Shown: in pieces, positions 1-12,060 of the stretch | Layout: every line of letters starts with the position of its first letter | How positions within the stretch are numbered: position 1 is the stretch's first letter | Assembly: GCA_013396995.1 (NCBI GenBank) | Contig: VWZP01010941.1 | Coordinates: 2,908,808-2,972,807, forward strand | Length of the DNA stretch: 64,000 nucleotides | Reading direction: 5' to 3' | Source: Dicaeum eximium | Taxonomy: Eukaryota > Chordata > Aves > Passeriformes > Dicaeidae | The notes under the pieces: generated by a model | Database searches by the model: none | Told to the model about the DNA's origin: nothing | Seen by the model: only the letters and a program-made list of their open reading frames with translations | Position numbers and translations under genes: made by a program

Positions 1-2375
1 CAGCAGCATTAGAAATGCCCTTTTTCCCGGGTGTACACTGTCACTCCCTTGGTAGTGACAAGTAAAACACCAGTGACATAAATTCACTGATTGTAGAAAA
101 AAAAGAGTTCTGATTCAGTAATATATTTCCAAAGGTCAATGAAAATCTTCACTTTTAAAATCCCTTCAATCCTTATTGACACTACTTGGTGCTGCTGTAT
201 CATACTACATGTTTAAACTGTCTGTCTTTAGAAATGCATCTTGTGTTTTCATAGCTCAAGGAAAACTTGGCATCTAAGATTTGGGAGTCCACCTCTAGTC
301 CCATGTACCCCCTGATATCCCTGTCTCATGCAGATATGGTATACATTATATAAGAGAAATTAAAATTAATTAGTGGTACTAGTCTTTAAAAACAGTCTGG
401 ATGCCACTTCCTAATCTGTCGAGAGAAAAAAAAAAGGAGATTTTAGAGTATCTGTTAAAATTTTGTCTCATAGAGAAATTCTGCCTTCAGATACACACTG
501 GTTGGTGTTATATTTGTTGATGTCAATGGAACTATACCTATTTCTTAAAGCTTCCCCTTCAGCTGTTTAAAAGGTTATAAAGTCAGAATATTTCCCCTAA
601 TCTTTAAACTGGTCTCCCTGCTACGTACAATCCACCGAGATTCTTCTGCGAGTTTCTTCTTCTAGTCAGTGTCAGGGGTAACTTTCCCCATGTCTTTCCA
701 TTGTAAAATATAATCTGTGAAGATGGGAATACTTAAGCTGTTAGTTAAGTTCTGGTTTCTATAATTTAAATATGAAGAAGATCTTGTCAGAAAAGTCTCT
801 TTATGAAGATTTACTTGTTCAACTGCTTCAAAAAAAGTTTTATACATGTAAATCTTCCAGGAGTACTAAGAAGAGGATTTTATCTCTAACATTTGGAGAG
901 GACATAGAAGGATGGAAAGAATAAGTTTTAATGAGATTTCCTTGTGGGATGTAGTTATGATTCTGGTATTTATTAGCAGGCATTTATTTGAATATGAAAA
1001 GCAACCCATTATAAGACTGAGGTGTTTGAATATATATCCTTTGCTCCACATGCTGTCATTCAAAGTTGTTGTCAGTTATATAGAGATTGAGGGGTCCTTT
1101 TCATTTTTGTATGAGGGTTTTTTTTTTTTCTTTTTGTTCTGGTGGTTTTCTTCCTGGCAGGAGGAAGCAGGAAGGTTAACACATCAGGAAATAAAGTAGA
1201 GAAATTATTTTCAGGTTTCCTAGAATATGTATGTGTGCAAGACATGACTGAATAGCTGTGTTATGCATTTTTCATGTATTGCTTTTAATGTTTAAATTAC
1301 TTTTTCAGTTAATTGAGTTTATCTTTACCAGTCTTTGTATTTTCTTAAGAAAATTCAAGTTGTAGGAGGGAAAGAAGCATTGTATTATTCTGGAAACCCA
1401 CTATTTCAGAGCATTCAGAAAAGGAAATACAACAAGAAATACTTTGCTGTCGGAGATGTTGACTGTTCCAAATTCTCATTAGTCTTATGTCTGCTGTCTA
1501 GCTAATGTCTAACTGACCTAGGTAATTTTATTGTGATAGGTATCAAATCAGTGAACTGACCAGGTTTACTCCAGTGTATCCCGGGCTGACTACAAATATG
1601 TGTAAGCACAATGCTCTGCATATTTTCTATTGCCATATCCAGGTCTTGATTTATTTTGACTTTTTTAAAGATTATGGCATCTTTCAAACAGAATTCTGAC
1701 ATGCTCATCTCCTCATGATTAGCCTAAATATTCTAAACCACAAAGACTCGTATAGATTAGTTTAAAGTTAGTTACAGGTACAATAAGAGTATATGTAATC
1801 AAGTATATGCAAACTAAGTGATCCCTTACATTTTGAAAGGAACTACAACCTAACTTTGCTGGGCAGAAAGACTGTAGAGGGCAGTGTTATACCCTCACCA
1901 AAAAGGTCTTTCACTCCAGATGTTTGGCAATCTGATTATCAGGTCCCTTACACCAATAGAGTAATGACTCTGTTGAAGGCAAGGAAACTACATCAGTGTA
2001 TAGGCCCAGTATTTCCAAATCACTGCATAAACCTGACAGATAGAAAATCGATAGCACACAATTCAATCATACCATTAAGCTGCTTGACAGAATGTATATA
2101 TGAACAATTGATGAACCAAGCATTAAATGGAAGGGTTTGGCACTATATGACTAAGTGTATAATTGATAATTATTGATTGCCATATGAAAACATTAAAGCA
2201 CATTCAATACTCTGGGGAGAATGTTTCAAGAGGTGACATACAGCACAAGTGAAGGGGAAAAGAAGGCTCTAAATATTACTAGAACAATATCTTTAGAAGA
2301 AGTTTTCTGTAAGTCCTTTGATTGTCTCCTCTTGTTTGTGTGTGATTTTAGCTTATTTTCTGGTTATTTCCAGAA
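1..2375. other. AT-rich unique non-coding sequence
   Basis: No repeat family or gene is recognised here. Homopolymer tracts are present: an A-run near 427-437 and a T-rich tract broken by one C near 1117-1137. Open frames on both strands are short, of biased hydrophobic or lysine-rich composition, and lack any motif. They look like chance frames in AT-rich DNA. Confidence 0.6.
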
Positions 2376-2379
2376 AGGG

Positions 2380-2418
2380 GAAAAAAAAAAAAAAACAACC
2401 CAAAACCAAAACCAACCT
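2380..2418. repeat. A-rich then A/C-only low-complexity tract
   Basis: A run of about 14 A is followed by a stretch made only of A and C in AAACC-like units. Read on the other strand it is pure G+T. The same kind of tract recurs at 33929-33956 and 41442-41515, so it is a repeated feature of this window rather than a single accident. No retroposon body could be recognised next to it. Confidence 0.7.
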
Positions 2419-2589
2419 CCTGCTAGTGCAAACAGATGTAGAAATGTAAATAGAAAAAAAAAATAGTGTTGCCACATAAGATTTGATTTATAAGTTCTCA
2501 GTTTAAATGGGATAAATGAAACATCAGTGCAAGGTAAAGTGATGACTTCAATTTTGCTAAAAAGTAAAACAATTGGAATAATATATTTG

Positions 2590-2685
2590 TAAACTTTATT
2601 TTACTTTATTTAACTTATTTTATTTAATTTATTTTAACTTTATTTAATTTAATTTACTTAATTAAATTTAATTTAATTACAAAAT
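2590..2685. repeat. AT-rich degenerate pentanucleotide repeat (TTTAA/TTTAT)
   Basis: Nearly 95 bases of TTTAT, TTTAA and TTAAT units with only a few C interruptions, ending in alternating TTTAAT/TTAAAT blocks. It is an imperfect short tandem repeat. The mixed units suggest an old, degenerating array. Confidence 0.75.
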
Positions 2686-5600
2686 GAATTACTGCATAAT
2701 GAATAACTATCCATTCAAAAAAATTAGTCAATGACAGATGTAGCAGGCATAGTGGATCACCAGGAACCTGCAGGATTTTCAGTTGCTTTGAAAGACAGTT
2801 AATTCATTTGACTCACAAACTATTTATATCCATGAGACAAAGAGGTGATGTGATCCACTAGCCTCTAAAGTCAGACATTACTGACTAGTTTCAAGGAGCA
2901 GAAAACCCTGCTGTGAGCAGCTGGGAAGCTGAGAAAGGAGATTTATATTCCAAAACAAGTTTATTCACTTCCTCTCTCTGCTGCACTGTGGGAGCAAGTT
3001 CCACAAGAGTTAACAATTATTTCTGATTCCTGACTAATTTCTGGTAAGATATTAATCAAATTGTTTGCAAATCAAATGAAAGGAATTATTGTTTTGCTGC
3101 TGCACAAGGAGCAGAATTAGCCTGGGAAGCTGTTGTCCCTGTCTTGTTCCCATCCTGTGTCTGTGTGAGCAGAGATGAGGAGGAGGCTGCACAGTGAACT
3201 GCCCTGGAGAAGTGCGGGGTAAAGCCAAAAAGGAAATAGTAAAGGGATAGAAGGTTTCTTTTACTCATGTCATTTTCTCACCCTGCATTTCCATGTGGTG
3301 TGCACACAGCTATGCTGGCACAGGAGAAAGGGCAACATTTGAGTGGGAGAAAGGCTGTGGGCAGTGGGTGATTAACTGCCCATGCCTCTGAGAGTGAAAT
3401 CACATGTTTTTGGAGCCTAAAGTTCTGCTTCTGTGCACAGACAGAATTTCACTGCTTTTCTTAAGTCTTGACTCCTAAAGGCCAAGACTATAAATGAGCT
3501 CAGACAGCCCTAAATGATTTTTCCTAATGTTTCCAGCGTGGGAGCAGAGAGAATTGACTTAGTCTGTGCCTGTCCAGATGATTTTGTTTTCTCCAACAAC
3601 GTAGAGTGTGATTGGAGTTTCCCTTTTTTTCCCAAATATCTCTGCAGGCAGCGCATTGATGTGAAAGCTCTGCATGGGTGGACTGAAAGCTACTCAGCTC
3701 CATATTTGACAAAATATATTTTCCTACATCAGTGTGGCAGAGAATTGAGGGCTGTATAGCTACTCATCTTTTAGAAGGGTTTGGTTGGATCTGGTGCAGT
3801 GTTGTGCTGCAATGCCAGAAGCACCAGCACCTCACTCCCACTGTGCAGCACAGGTGGGAATTGTGCACTTCTGTGGAGAAGGGGTACAAGGAGATGTGGG
3901 CAAAGGCTTGGCTACCCCAGGCAGTTCCCACTCAATGGCAGCAATGATGTTTGATTTCCAGGACAAATGTTCTGTCATGAGTCTTGAAAAATTAAACTTC
4001 AACAACAAATGAATGAGACTAATAATAATTTTATTAGTTTGGCTATGTGGTTCCCTGGCTATTAATATTTCTTCAGTTCTCGAAACATGCCAAAGATAAA
4101 GTTATCTTTCTGGGAAAGTCAATGTTTTTAAATCAGTAGAGTCAAAATTGTATTTCAAGGAAAATTCTTTTCCTGTAGCCATAAACTGAAAAATCAGTAC
4201 TTATGGTTAACAAAATGCTTCATCTGTGTTTCAGTCAATTCCAACATTGTCACAAGAATCAGGACTAATGAATCCTTTTTTCTTTAGACATAATTTACGA
4301 TAGTGAACAAAAGGTAGTTTTTAGGATTTGCTTACCCATTGTGACACTTAAGTATCTATGCAATAATAGAGAAAGAAATGTGTTTATGAATTAAACTTCA
4401 CTTTGTACCTCAGTGGCATTTACTGACTAATTTAATCAGAAGTTCTTTGTAGAGACTAAATTCACAAAATGAACTTCATGAGATGGTACCATAAAAATAT
4501 TTTATTTATTTGGAGATAAATGAAGATTTAAACATCTATTAGATGTTCTCTGCCTTACATATTATGGTTGCAGAAGATAAATCTGTTCTGTACAAGCCAG
4601 CTGATGGAAATAGTTCCACTTTCACTATTTGCAACAAAAATGGAGATGACCAGACATGTTCATTTTCCCTGAAATACTGAAATATGGCTTTCATTATTGC
4701 TGCTGGGCTTTTCCTTATCCTAGCTGCAAATTCAGTCAAATGTTGAAAGTGTGCCCTCCAACCATTTGAGATGCAGTCCCAACTGCAACTTTACTATGCT
4801 TATCAGAAGGAAATCCAGTGAACATTAAAAATGAAAAATTCTTGCCAACTTCCTCAGCATATCTAATTTTAAATTTCAGGCATGAAATAAGAATTAAAGG
4901 ATGTCATAGCACAAGTCACAGTACAGCACTAAAATAATCTAGGTGAGGATGCTCCATTTGCTAAACAAGCTGTTTCTCATTGATAAACTTTGAGACCGTC
5001 AATTCCACTTTGGCATGCACAAGAAAAATACACATAAAAGTTTTGAATTACAACAATGTGTCATGTAAAAAGTTATACAGCTCAGCAGGAAACAAATGTA
5101 GGATTTTTGCTTTATGCATGGTTGCTGGTTATTTGGTTTAATTAGTAACAATACGAATGGTAATGGAACTCCCTAAAGTTAGTGAAAGCTAATTCTGAAT
5201 AAAACACCTTATAATTTGGTTTGTATCTGAAAGACTTCCATCTGCAGTTGGCACTTACCATTGTGCAGAGCTGTATTGAACACTAAAATAAGTGACAATC
5301 AATATCAATATGGTGTATCAATATTAATACAGGTGCTACTTGTATGCAGAGCCCTTTTGAGATTAAGGATTAATTTACCTCCTTTACAGTGAGTGTTTGT
5401 CCCCTACCAGCCTATTGGGTAGAGTTTCAATTTGCCTTTTTTTACCTCAGAGAAATTAGGAAGTTTCCGCTTCATAGACAGTCTTCCTTGATCCAATAAT
5501 TTACCCTTTGCCATCACTACCACATTAAAACTACCAGTGGCAGTCCTTTTCTATAATGACCATTGACAATTTTTCATTATAGCCTGAAATAGCATGAACC

Positions 5601-7221
5601 TGCTGGCCAAAATATTTGTGGAACTGAGACTGAAAAAGAAAATTTTAAAAGGAACTCACCATTAAGTTTACATTTACCTAAATATTTCAAAGAATTTAAT
5701 TTAGCATGATGAATGCTTTTCTCTACCTTCTCTGGAGTGTTAGCATTAGAACACTTTACAAGTAAAAATGTTGTTTGGTTTATCTGAGGTAGGAAGAAAA
5801 AGACCAAGTCTGTATGTAATTAATTTTACCATTTTTCAGCCTAAATTTTTCCTTGAGTTTCAGATTTATATTGATTAAAGAAAAAATAACTAAATTTTCT
5901 TGTTCTGAATTTTGAAGCCTGTTTTAACATGTCTGTTTGTATTCTTCTATACTTTTTAATGTGCTTTGGGTTTTTTTGTGGTTTTGTTTGCTTCTTTGTG
6001 TATGTGTGTGCGTATGCACGGCAAGCACACAAGTAATGTCATTGTTTTAAAAATGTATTAGGCTAAATTTCTTACTTTGTCTGTTTGGAATATTCTTACT
6101 AAATTTATCAGAAAGGAAAACACCCCTTTCTAATAATCACCTCTGCTGCGTCTCTTTTTAAAAGTAGAAGTGAGAAAATGGTTAGGTTATCTTTTGGGGG
6201 ATTTTTTACTTATTGCTACTTTTTAAAAAATTAATATTATGTGTCAAAATATTAAGCTATAACTAACCAGCCATTATCCTCACCATCTCCTTCTTGAGTT
6301 ATTATTACTTTCCACCTTTCTTCTAATTAACCAATATTCTTTTTATATGCATATTTGTTCAAGATCAGATGTAGCTGGGGAGATTGATAGTAATATGTGA
6401 AGATGGAGTTAGGTACTATACTTAACTTGAAACAACAATGAACTAGACATCCAAGATAAAATTAAAGACATCGTTGTTCTGAACATACCTTCCACAAACT
6501 CAGAATTACACTCCAGTTTTTCTCTGTCTTGATGAAAATTATATTGGACTTAACAGTTAAGTCATGTCTGCAATGATTGCTGTTTCCCAAGCCCCATGTT
6601 TTGTTGTGTCTCTATGTACACATTTCTAGTTTTATTCATTAACATATGCATTTATTTGCAAGAAGATCTGCGTTCCCTTAGACTAATCTATAAATGTATG
6701 ACCCTGTAAGAAGAACATGCAGTATCAGAATTTTATTATCAATAAAAGCCGTAGATAGAGGCTGCTCAATTTTTTGGATCCAGGGAAACAGGGATCAGAA
6801 AGACTTACGCATTAGGTCCAGTGTGTGCTGCTGAAGTGGGAGTACAGAAACAACGTGGTAGACACAAAATTTAAGCAAAACTCTTCTTGATGATTCCCTT
6901 AATGATATAGAAAATGCAACTATCCTTGTTCTTCTTTTATCTTCCTTCTCCCTTCATTTTGTAATAATCATAGCAACTTATAATTAGCCATCCATTATAA
7001 TGAGGAGGTAAGCAGGTTGTGCATGTGTGGATAGAAACATGTCCAGTGTAATTCCTACATGGAGCAGTGCTAGGATTAGAAATATTTGTATTTTTCCACT
7101 GCATTGGTTATCTTGGCTTTTCATTGCTACATTAGTGAAGAGTTGATTTAAAGAAATTTTGCACTTCTGGTTTGCTTTCCAGCAACACATCATAAAGCAG
7201 TTTTCAAAGATAGTCATAATG
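2686..7221. other. Unique non-coding sequence
   Basis: No gene or dispersed repeat is recognised. Composition is AT-rich, with slightly more GC around 3090-3240 and 3730-3960, where short overlapping open frames appear on both strands without domain signatures. A G/T-rich low-complexity tract lies near 5966-6018. Splice-like signals around 6487-6525 on the minus strand were judged chance. Confidence 0.55.
5966..6018. repeat. G/T-rich low-complexity tract with short TG run
   Basis: Sequence alternates T-runs with GG/GTGG and ends in a short imperfect TG dinucleotide run interrupted by CG. It is the strand complement in composition of the A/C tracts elsewhere in the window. Confidence 0.6.
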
Positions 7222-7334
7222 AGTGTTTTACAGATTGAGAAACTGAGTCCAGGCAACTGATTTATTCAAAATTGTGCAGTGAGGGATAGAACCCAGGTTT
7301 CCTGGCTCACAGTTCATTGCTCAAAGCACTATGT
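7222..7334 (+). repeat. MIR/CORE-SINE-like fragment (decayed)
   Basis: Seen in the sequence: a TTTTACAGATTGAGAAACTG segment, then a GCAGTGAGGGATAGAACCCAGG segment and a CTGGCTCACAG...GCTCAAAGCACTA segment, in that order. This is the order and near-wording of the second half of MIR-type SINEs (TTACAGATGAGGAAACTG, then GCAGAGC..GAACCCAGG, then a GCTCTAACCACTA-like ending). Divergence is high, as expected for an ancient amniote copy. The same ancestral motif also occurs in some reptilian repeats, so subfamily is left open. It contains no gene. Confidence 0.6.
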
Positions 7335-10300
7335 AAGGCTAAGTTACTTTAGAGGATACCTTTAGATGGCAGAAAGTAACCAGAGTAGAATAGCATCTCC
7401 TCCTGCTATTCATGTGCAATGTGTGCAGTCAACCTCTCCATTTTCTCATTCCTCAGGGGGTCCATCATCTCTCACCTCCTGTTTGGCAGACCCTACACTA
7501 AGTAATGCTGCACAGGGTTAAGAGAAAAGGAAGAAAGAACTAGAGAGAAGGGAAGGCAGCTGTGCTGCAAAAGGGAACTATAGCAGTCCTTTTTAGTCTA
7601 CAAAGTGTTTAGCATTCACACTCTACATTTTAGAAGAAACTTTTATCATATCTATCACAGAGACACCACGGGCAAGGAAACCAAGGGAAAAATAATAATT
7701 AAAAACACTTGCTCTCCAGGACATGGATGAGTTTGTTTTTAATTCTAGTTTATTTTGGCAATTTTTCCTGTAAACATTCTTTTATTATTTATAATATTTA
7801 TAATGTATGAATTCAACCCATGATGCCTCTTCCCCAAGATCAGCCTCACTTACACCTTGAATAAACTCACTTGTATTCAACATTTACGATTTGCCACTTA
7901 GCAGCTGTATGAATAATGGCAATGATTGCTGAAAAAGAAATTCCTTTACTGAGGAATGTTGAAAGGATAGGCTTCTAGGGGGAAACATGGGAAAGATGTA
8001 AATGGAGGTCTCAACTTTTATTCACTACATCCTATTACAGACACTGAGCAATTTTTATGAGAGATTTTTATGCCTTTATGTTCTAATATATCAGTCAAAG
8101 GCAGAGCAGACTGAGAGGTTGCAAGCAGAAATTTGATGTGAGATTTTAATGGGAGTAGCTTTAAAAGATTATACTGTAAATTCACTTTTTACCTGACATC
8201 ATGAACATCTTTGTATAAAGAAGTGTTAAATGGTATGGCTTCTTCACCTCACACTTTAGGTTGCTATGTAGAGTACATTTCAGAGCTGTAGAAACCTTTT
8301 TCCTTTTTATTTTTTTAAACTATTTTTCTTGTAATTTTGACAGCATTCACCCAACAAATATCTTCAAATAATAATTCAAGGAAGTTGACAAGGGCAGTTC
8401 ATAAAAAATAGAAAGTAGCATTATTGAATCAAGCTTGGATTAACTGCATTGACAAACACAGAGCAGAGTGAAATTATTTTCCTATTACATTTTGATTAGT
8501 TTGTGGTTGTCTTCAATTTGTAATTTACCTTTTAAGAGAGTCTGGATTGCTCTGTGGGAGCCTCCCTGACAATATTTGTCTCGGCATGGTCAGTGGAATA
8601 TTGAGGTTTCAGACAAAGGAAGACTTGTGGTTGGTCCAAATTTGGAAGACTGGAAATAGGGAAGAAACTCACACTGGATGTTTGGAGTAAGACACTAGGA
8701 CTGGTGTAGGAAACACCTACAGGAGGTAAGATCTATATGGCAGAAATTGCTCCAAATTATTGTATTAAGTGTACAGTACTAGTATACTTCTCCCACTTTA
8801 CAGGGCATTTCATTTTGTGATATGAAAATTGTCAATCAAAAAGAAGTTGGCTGCTTCCGAAAATTTTCAAAGTGGCTGTTGGCCTTTTATTATCAACATG
8901 ATTGGGAAAAAAAATCCAAAAAACAAGAAAAATTCTTAAACATTTTTATAATCTACTTTCAACAATATCCTAAGATGGTTCTTTCCATTGCAATTGCAGA
9001 ATTTGTTCCATCTCTCATTGTAATGTAATATTCATATATAATTAATGAGATTTTAATCTTGTTAAGCCACTGAGCTTGAAAGAAAAGTATATTATTTCTA
9101 GATTTATGGCATATATTTATTTTTTATTTACAGTTTACTAGAGTAGGAAATTTAACATAGTCTCCCTTCTCTGTCTGAGTGTTCCCTCCTCTGCTGATAG
9201 ACTTCTCATTCTGCTGCTGGTTATGTTTCTTTCTGATTGGATGAAAAAAAGATCATCTCTCAAATGAAGAACTCATTCCACAGCAGACACTGAAAAGCCT
9301 CCCACATATTTTGTCCTGCTCCTGAACACATTTCCAATGCCTTCAGACAGGACTGAGCTTAGTTTCCTTACATTAAAATAACTAATTTATCACAAGTTTG
9401 TCAGAAGAATAATGTCTAGTGCAGTGTTAAAATGTGAATAAAGCTATAAATAGGTAAGTGTCTGTACTTACACAATGCATATGGACTAAAATAATTTCTG
9501 GCTCATTTCTTCCCCTGATTTCCAATAAGATAACAGAAGAACATACATGTATACACTGCCCTTTTGAAAAGCCTTAGTCTAACCCTTCTTCCTAGAGCTT
9601 TTTATCCCTGATCGGCAGAATAGTGAAAGAAAACAGCAGGTTACAAAAAATGATGATGAATATTTATTATAATCTTTTGAACTATAATTCATAAGTGTTC
9701 AATTGCTTCCAATTTAAAAAAAAAGGGCCACCCCCACCCACCTGCCAAGTAAAAAAAAGAAAAAGAAGGGAAAAAAGTGTACTTGAAGAGATAACAATAA
9801 GCTATTCTTGACCCAGGTGGAGCCAAAGAAATTTTAGACAAAAGACAAAATTTTAAATCAAGGAAATAATTGAATGACCTCTGCCTGAAAAACTATGCCA
9901 TAAATTATCTTTACACTCTGTGGAAACATTCTCCTTTGCCTTTAGAGTAAATCAGACAATTTTCAGGCCAAACCAATTTTCTAAATCATAATTAGACAAG
10001 AGGCTAAAATAGGTCTTTGTAATGGAAGTGGGTTATAAATTTAACATGATATCCATAATTCATCCCTGAAGAAAGGTCGTTTACATTCTGAAAGCTTGGA
10101 TAATATAACTTAAAGAGCTGGCCTGCTAAATGGTGTAACAGTCTATCTTGCTTAGTTTACTTTAGAATTTTGATTCATACTGTGCTCAGTTCTTTTCCCA
10201 GTGGGAAAGCTAGATTCTTAAACCTCTTTCTCACACTTATTAAAATAATTCCCTCCTCACCAGGACACCAGCCTTGGGCATGCCCAGTTCTTTTGCTAAT

Positions 10301-11952
10301 AATTTTGTCTTTTTCAACCCTTAGATGAGTTCTGAATTATAATTGACTAGCAAAAAGCTTAATTTTTCTATATATACACACAAATGCTTAAAATACTATT
10401 CTAACAGAGGAAGAAAACATCAGCTGCCATTCAACAGAGCATTAGGCATTTAGCATACACAAAGAATGGGAAAGATATGTTTGAGTGACTACGACAAATA
10501 TGTCAGTAGACAAGTATATGTTTGAAAAAATCTTTACCTTTTAAAAAAAGAGTTGCAAAATATATATTTCACATAACAAAATTAGAAATTCTTGGTATTT
10601 CACGAAGTAGCCAACCGAATTTTCAAATTTCTTTCATTATCATGTCAACCTCCTGCCAATTTACATTAAAACAAATTCATTTAAATCAGATTTTTTTTTC
10701 ACTGTAGTTTCATTAGTAAGAAAGAGAAGAAGAATATTCTCCATAAACTGATAACAGCCGTATTTTCCAAGAATTTTTAAAGAGGATATTGACTTTAATT
10801 GTGCTGCAGCTTCTATCACAGTACAGAAAAATCTATAATGTTTTTATTTTCACAGCATTGCTTCCACTGCTTCAGGTAGTGATCAGAAGTTTCTACAATG
10901 CAGATCAGAGATAGTTATCATGGAATAAATCTGACAAGCTGTTGCTCAAGGCCAAAGTAGTTCATTTGTAAAACTAAACTACACAGGTACCAAAATAGGA
11001 GAGCCAGAGTCTCTTTTACATGGGATTCTAAATCTGTCATTTAGCTAAATGACACATTAGTCCTCAACAGAGGAAATCATCACTCTCTAACACCCCTGTA
11101 CCAGCAAGCAACCTGCTTACTGGATCCTTGGTGATATTTCACATTGAAACCATTTGACCACAACCGCCAAGCACCTGCTCAGATCTTACAACAAATTTGC
11201 TAAGTCCATTCCCTTTTTGACCTCATTTTCAGAAACTGTGTTTCACCATTCTGGTCTTTTTCTAGGCCACAAGCAAGACTGGCCCCATGCCAGCATTGTT
11301 TGTCTCACTCAGGGCTGTTTTGAGAATGTTGAATCAAGATCTAATTGAGCAGACAAGCTGTCTCTATTTGCCCCTACATATCCATTTGTGGTTTTTCATC
11401 CTCCCGCAGAAAGACTTTCTCATAATAGGCCTTTGATTAGATTGCAAGCTCTTAAAATCAGGTATTGGCTTTCTACTAACTGTGTGTACAGATCAACTTT
11501 AATAAGGCCTTGAAACTTGTTTGGCCTTTGGTCAATACTGTGATAATAACAGATGATAAGTTTATCCAATTCCTGACTTTCAATACTCTCTTTTTCTCTA
11601 CAACACACTGAACGCTGCCCCTGCTGCAGTGTTTCTTTTTTTCTGCTGTAATTGCCTTCCCTTGCATACAACCTAGTGAATAATATATGCTCACATTAGA
11701 GTGTTTGGCCCTGTGGGAGGATGTTCCAGTCACCTCAGTGTTTTTTTCAGACATGCTACTGTATGTGACACTATGAGGTAAAGTAAGTAAACAACCAGAT
11801 TGCAGTTTGAATGGGTGCCACAGCTCAGATCTACAAATGCCTAAACAGAATAAAGAACCTTTCTGGTCAGCACCGTGTATTTGATAATTGGAGAAGTATC
11901 TTGCAATTACTTTAATTCTTTTGATTTAAGGGATTTGCAGAACAATGAAACA
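7335..11952. other. Unique AT-rich non-coding sequence
   Basis: Nothing recognisable as gene or repeat apart from low-complexity runs, notably A-run/C-rich/A-rich sequence at about 9714-9778. A 74-base open segment with splice-like ends at 8613-8686 was noted and rejected. Short open frames at 11420-11754 on the minus strand have no motif. Confidence 0.55.
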
Positions 11953-12060
11953 AGGATTATTAATGTTCTCTCAACATTTTACACATTAAGAAAGTGAAAT
12001 CCTCTGAGGTAAAATGACTCATACAAGGTCACACAAGAAAACAGTAGAACAAGAAACATA
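11953..12060 (+). repeat. MIR/CORE-SINE-like fragment (decayed)
   Basis: The run ACATTTTACACATTAAGAAA, then GAGGTAAAATGACTCATACA and AGGTCACACAAGAAAACAGT, parallels the MIR core (ATTTTACAGATGAGGAAACTGAGG...TTAAATGACTTGCCCAAGGTCACACAGC). The order and spacing of the three blocks are kept while many bases differ. The fragment overlaps a 72-codon open frame on the minus strand (12029-12247) that is therefore partly repeat-derived and not a gene. Confidence 0.6.

Noticed and set aside
6487..6525. Minus-strand 39-base open segment with splice-like ends
   Set aside because: Chance-level; it served as a reminder of how often such segments arise in this window.
8613..8686. 74-base segment open in one frame (contains KEDLWLVQIWKTGNREE) with acceptor- and donor-like ends
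   Set aside because: The acceptor lacks a good pyrimidine tract, its phase does not fit candidate exon A, and segments like this recur by chance on both strands here.
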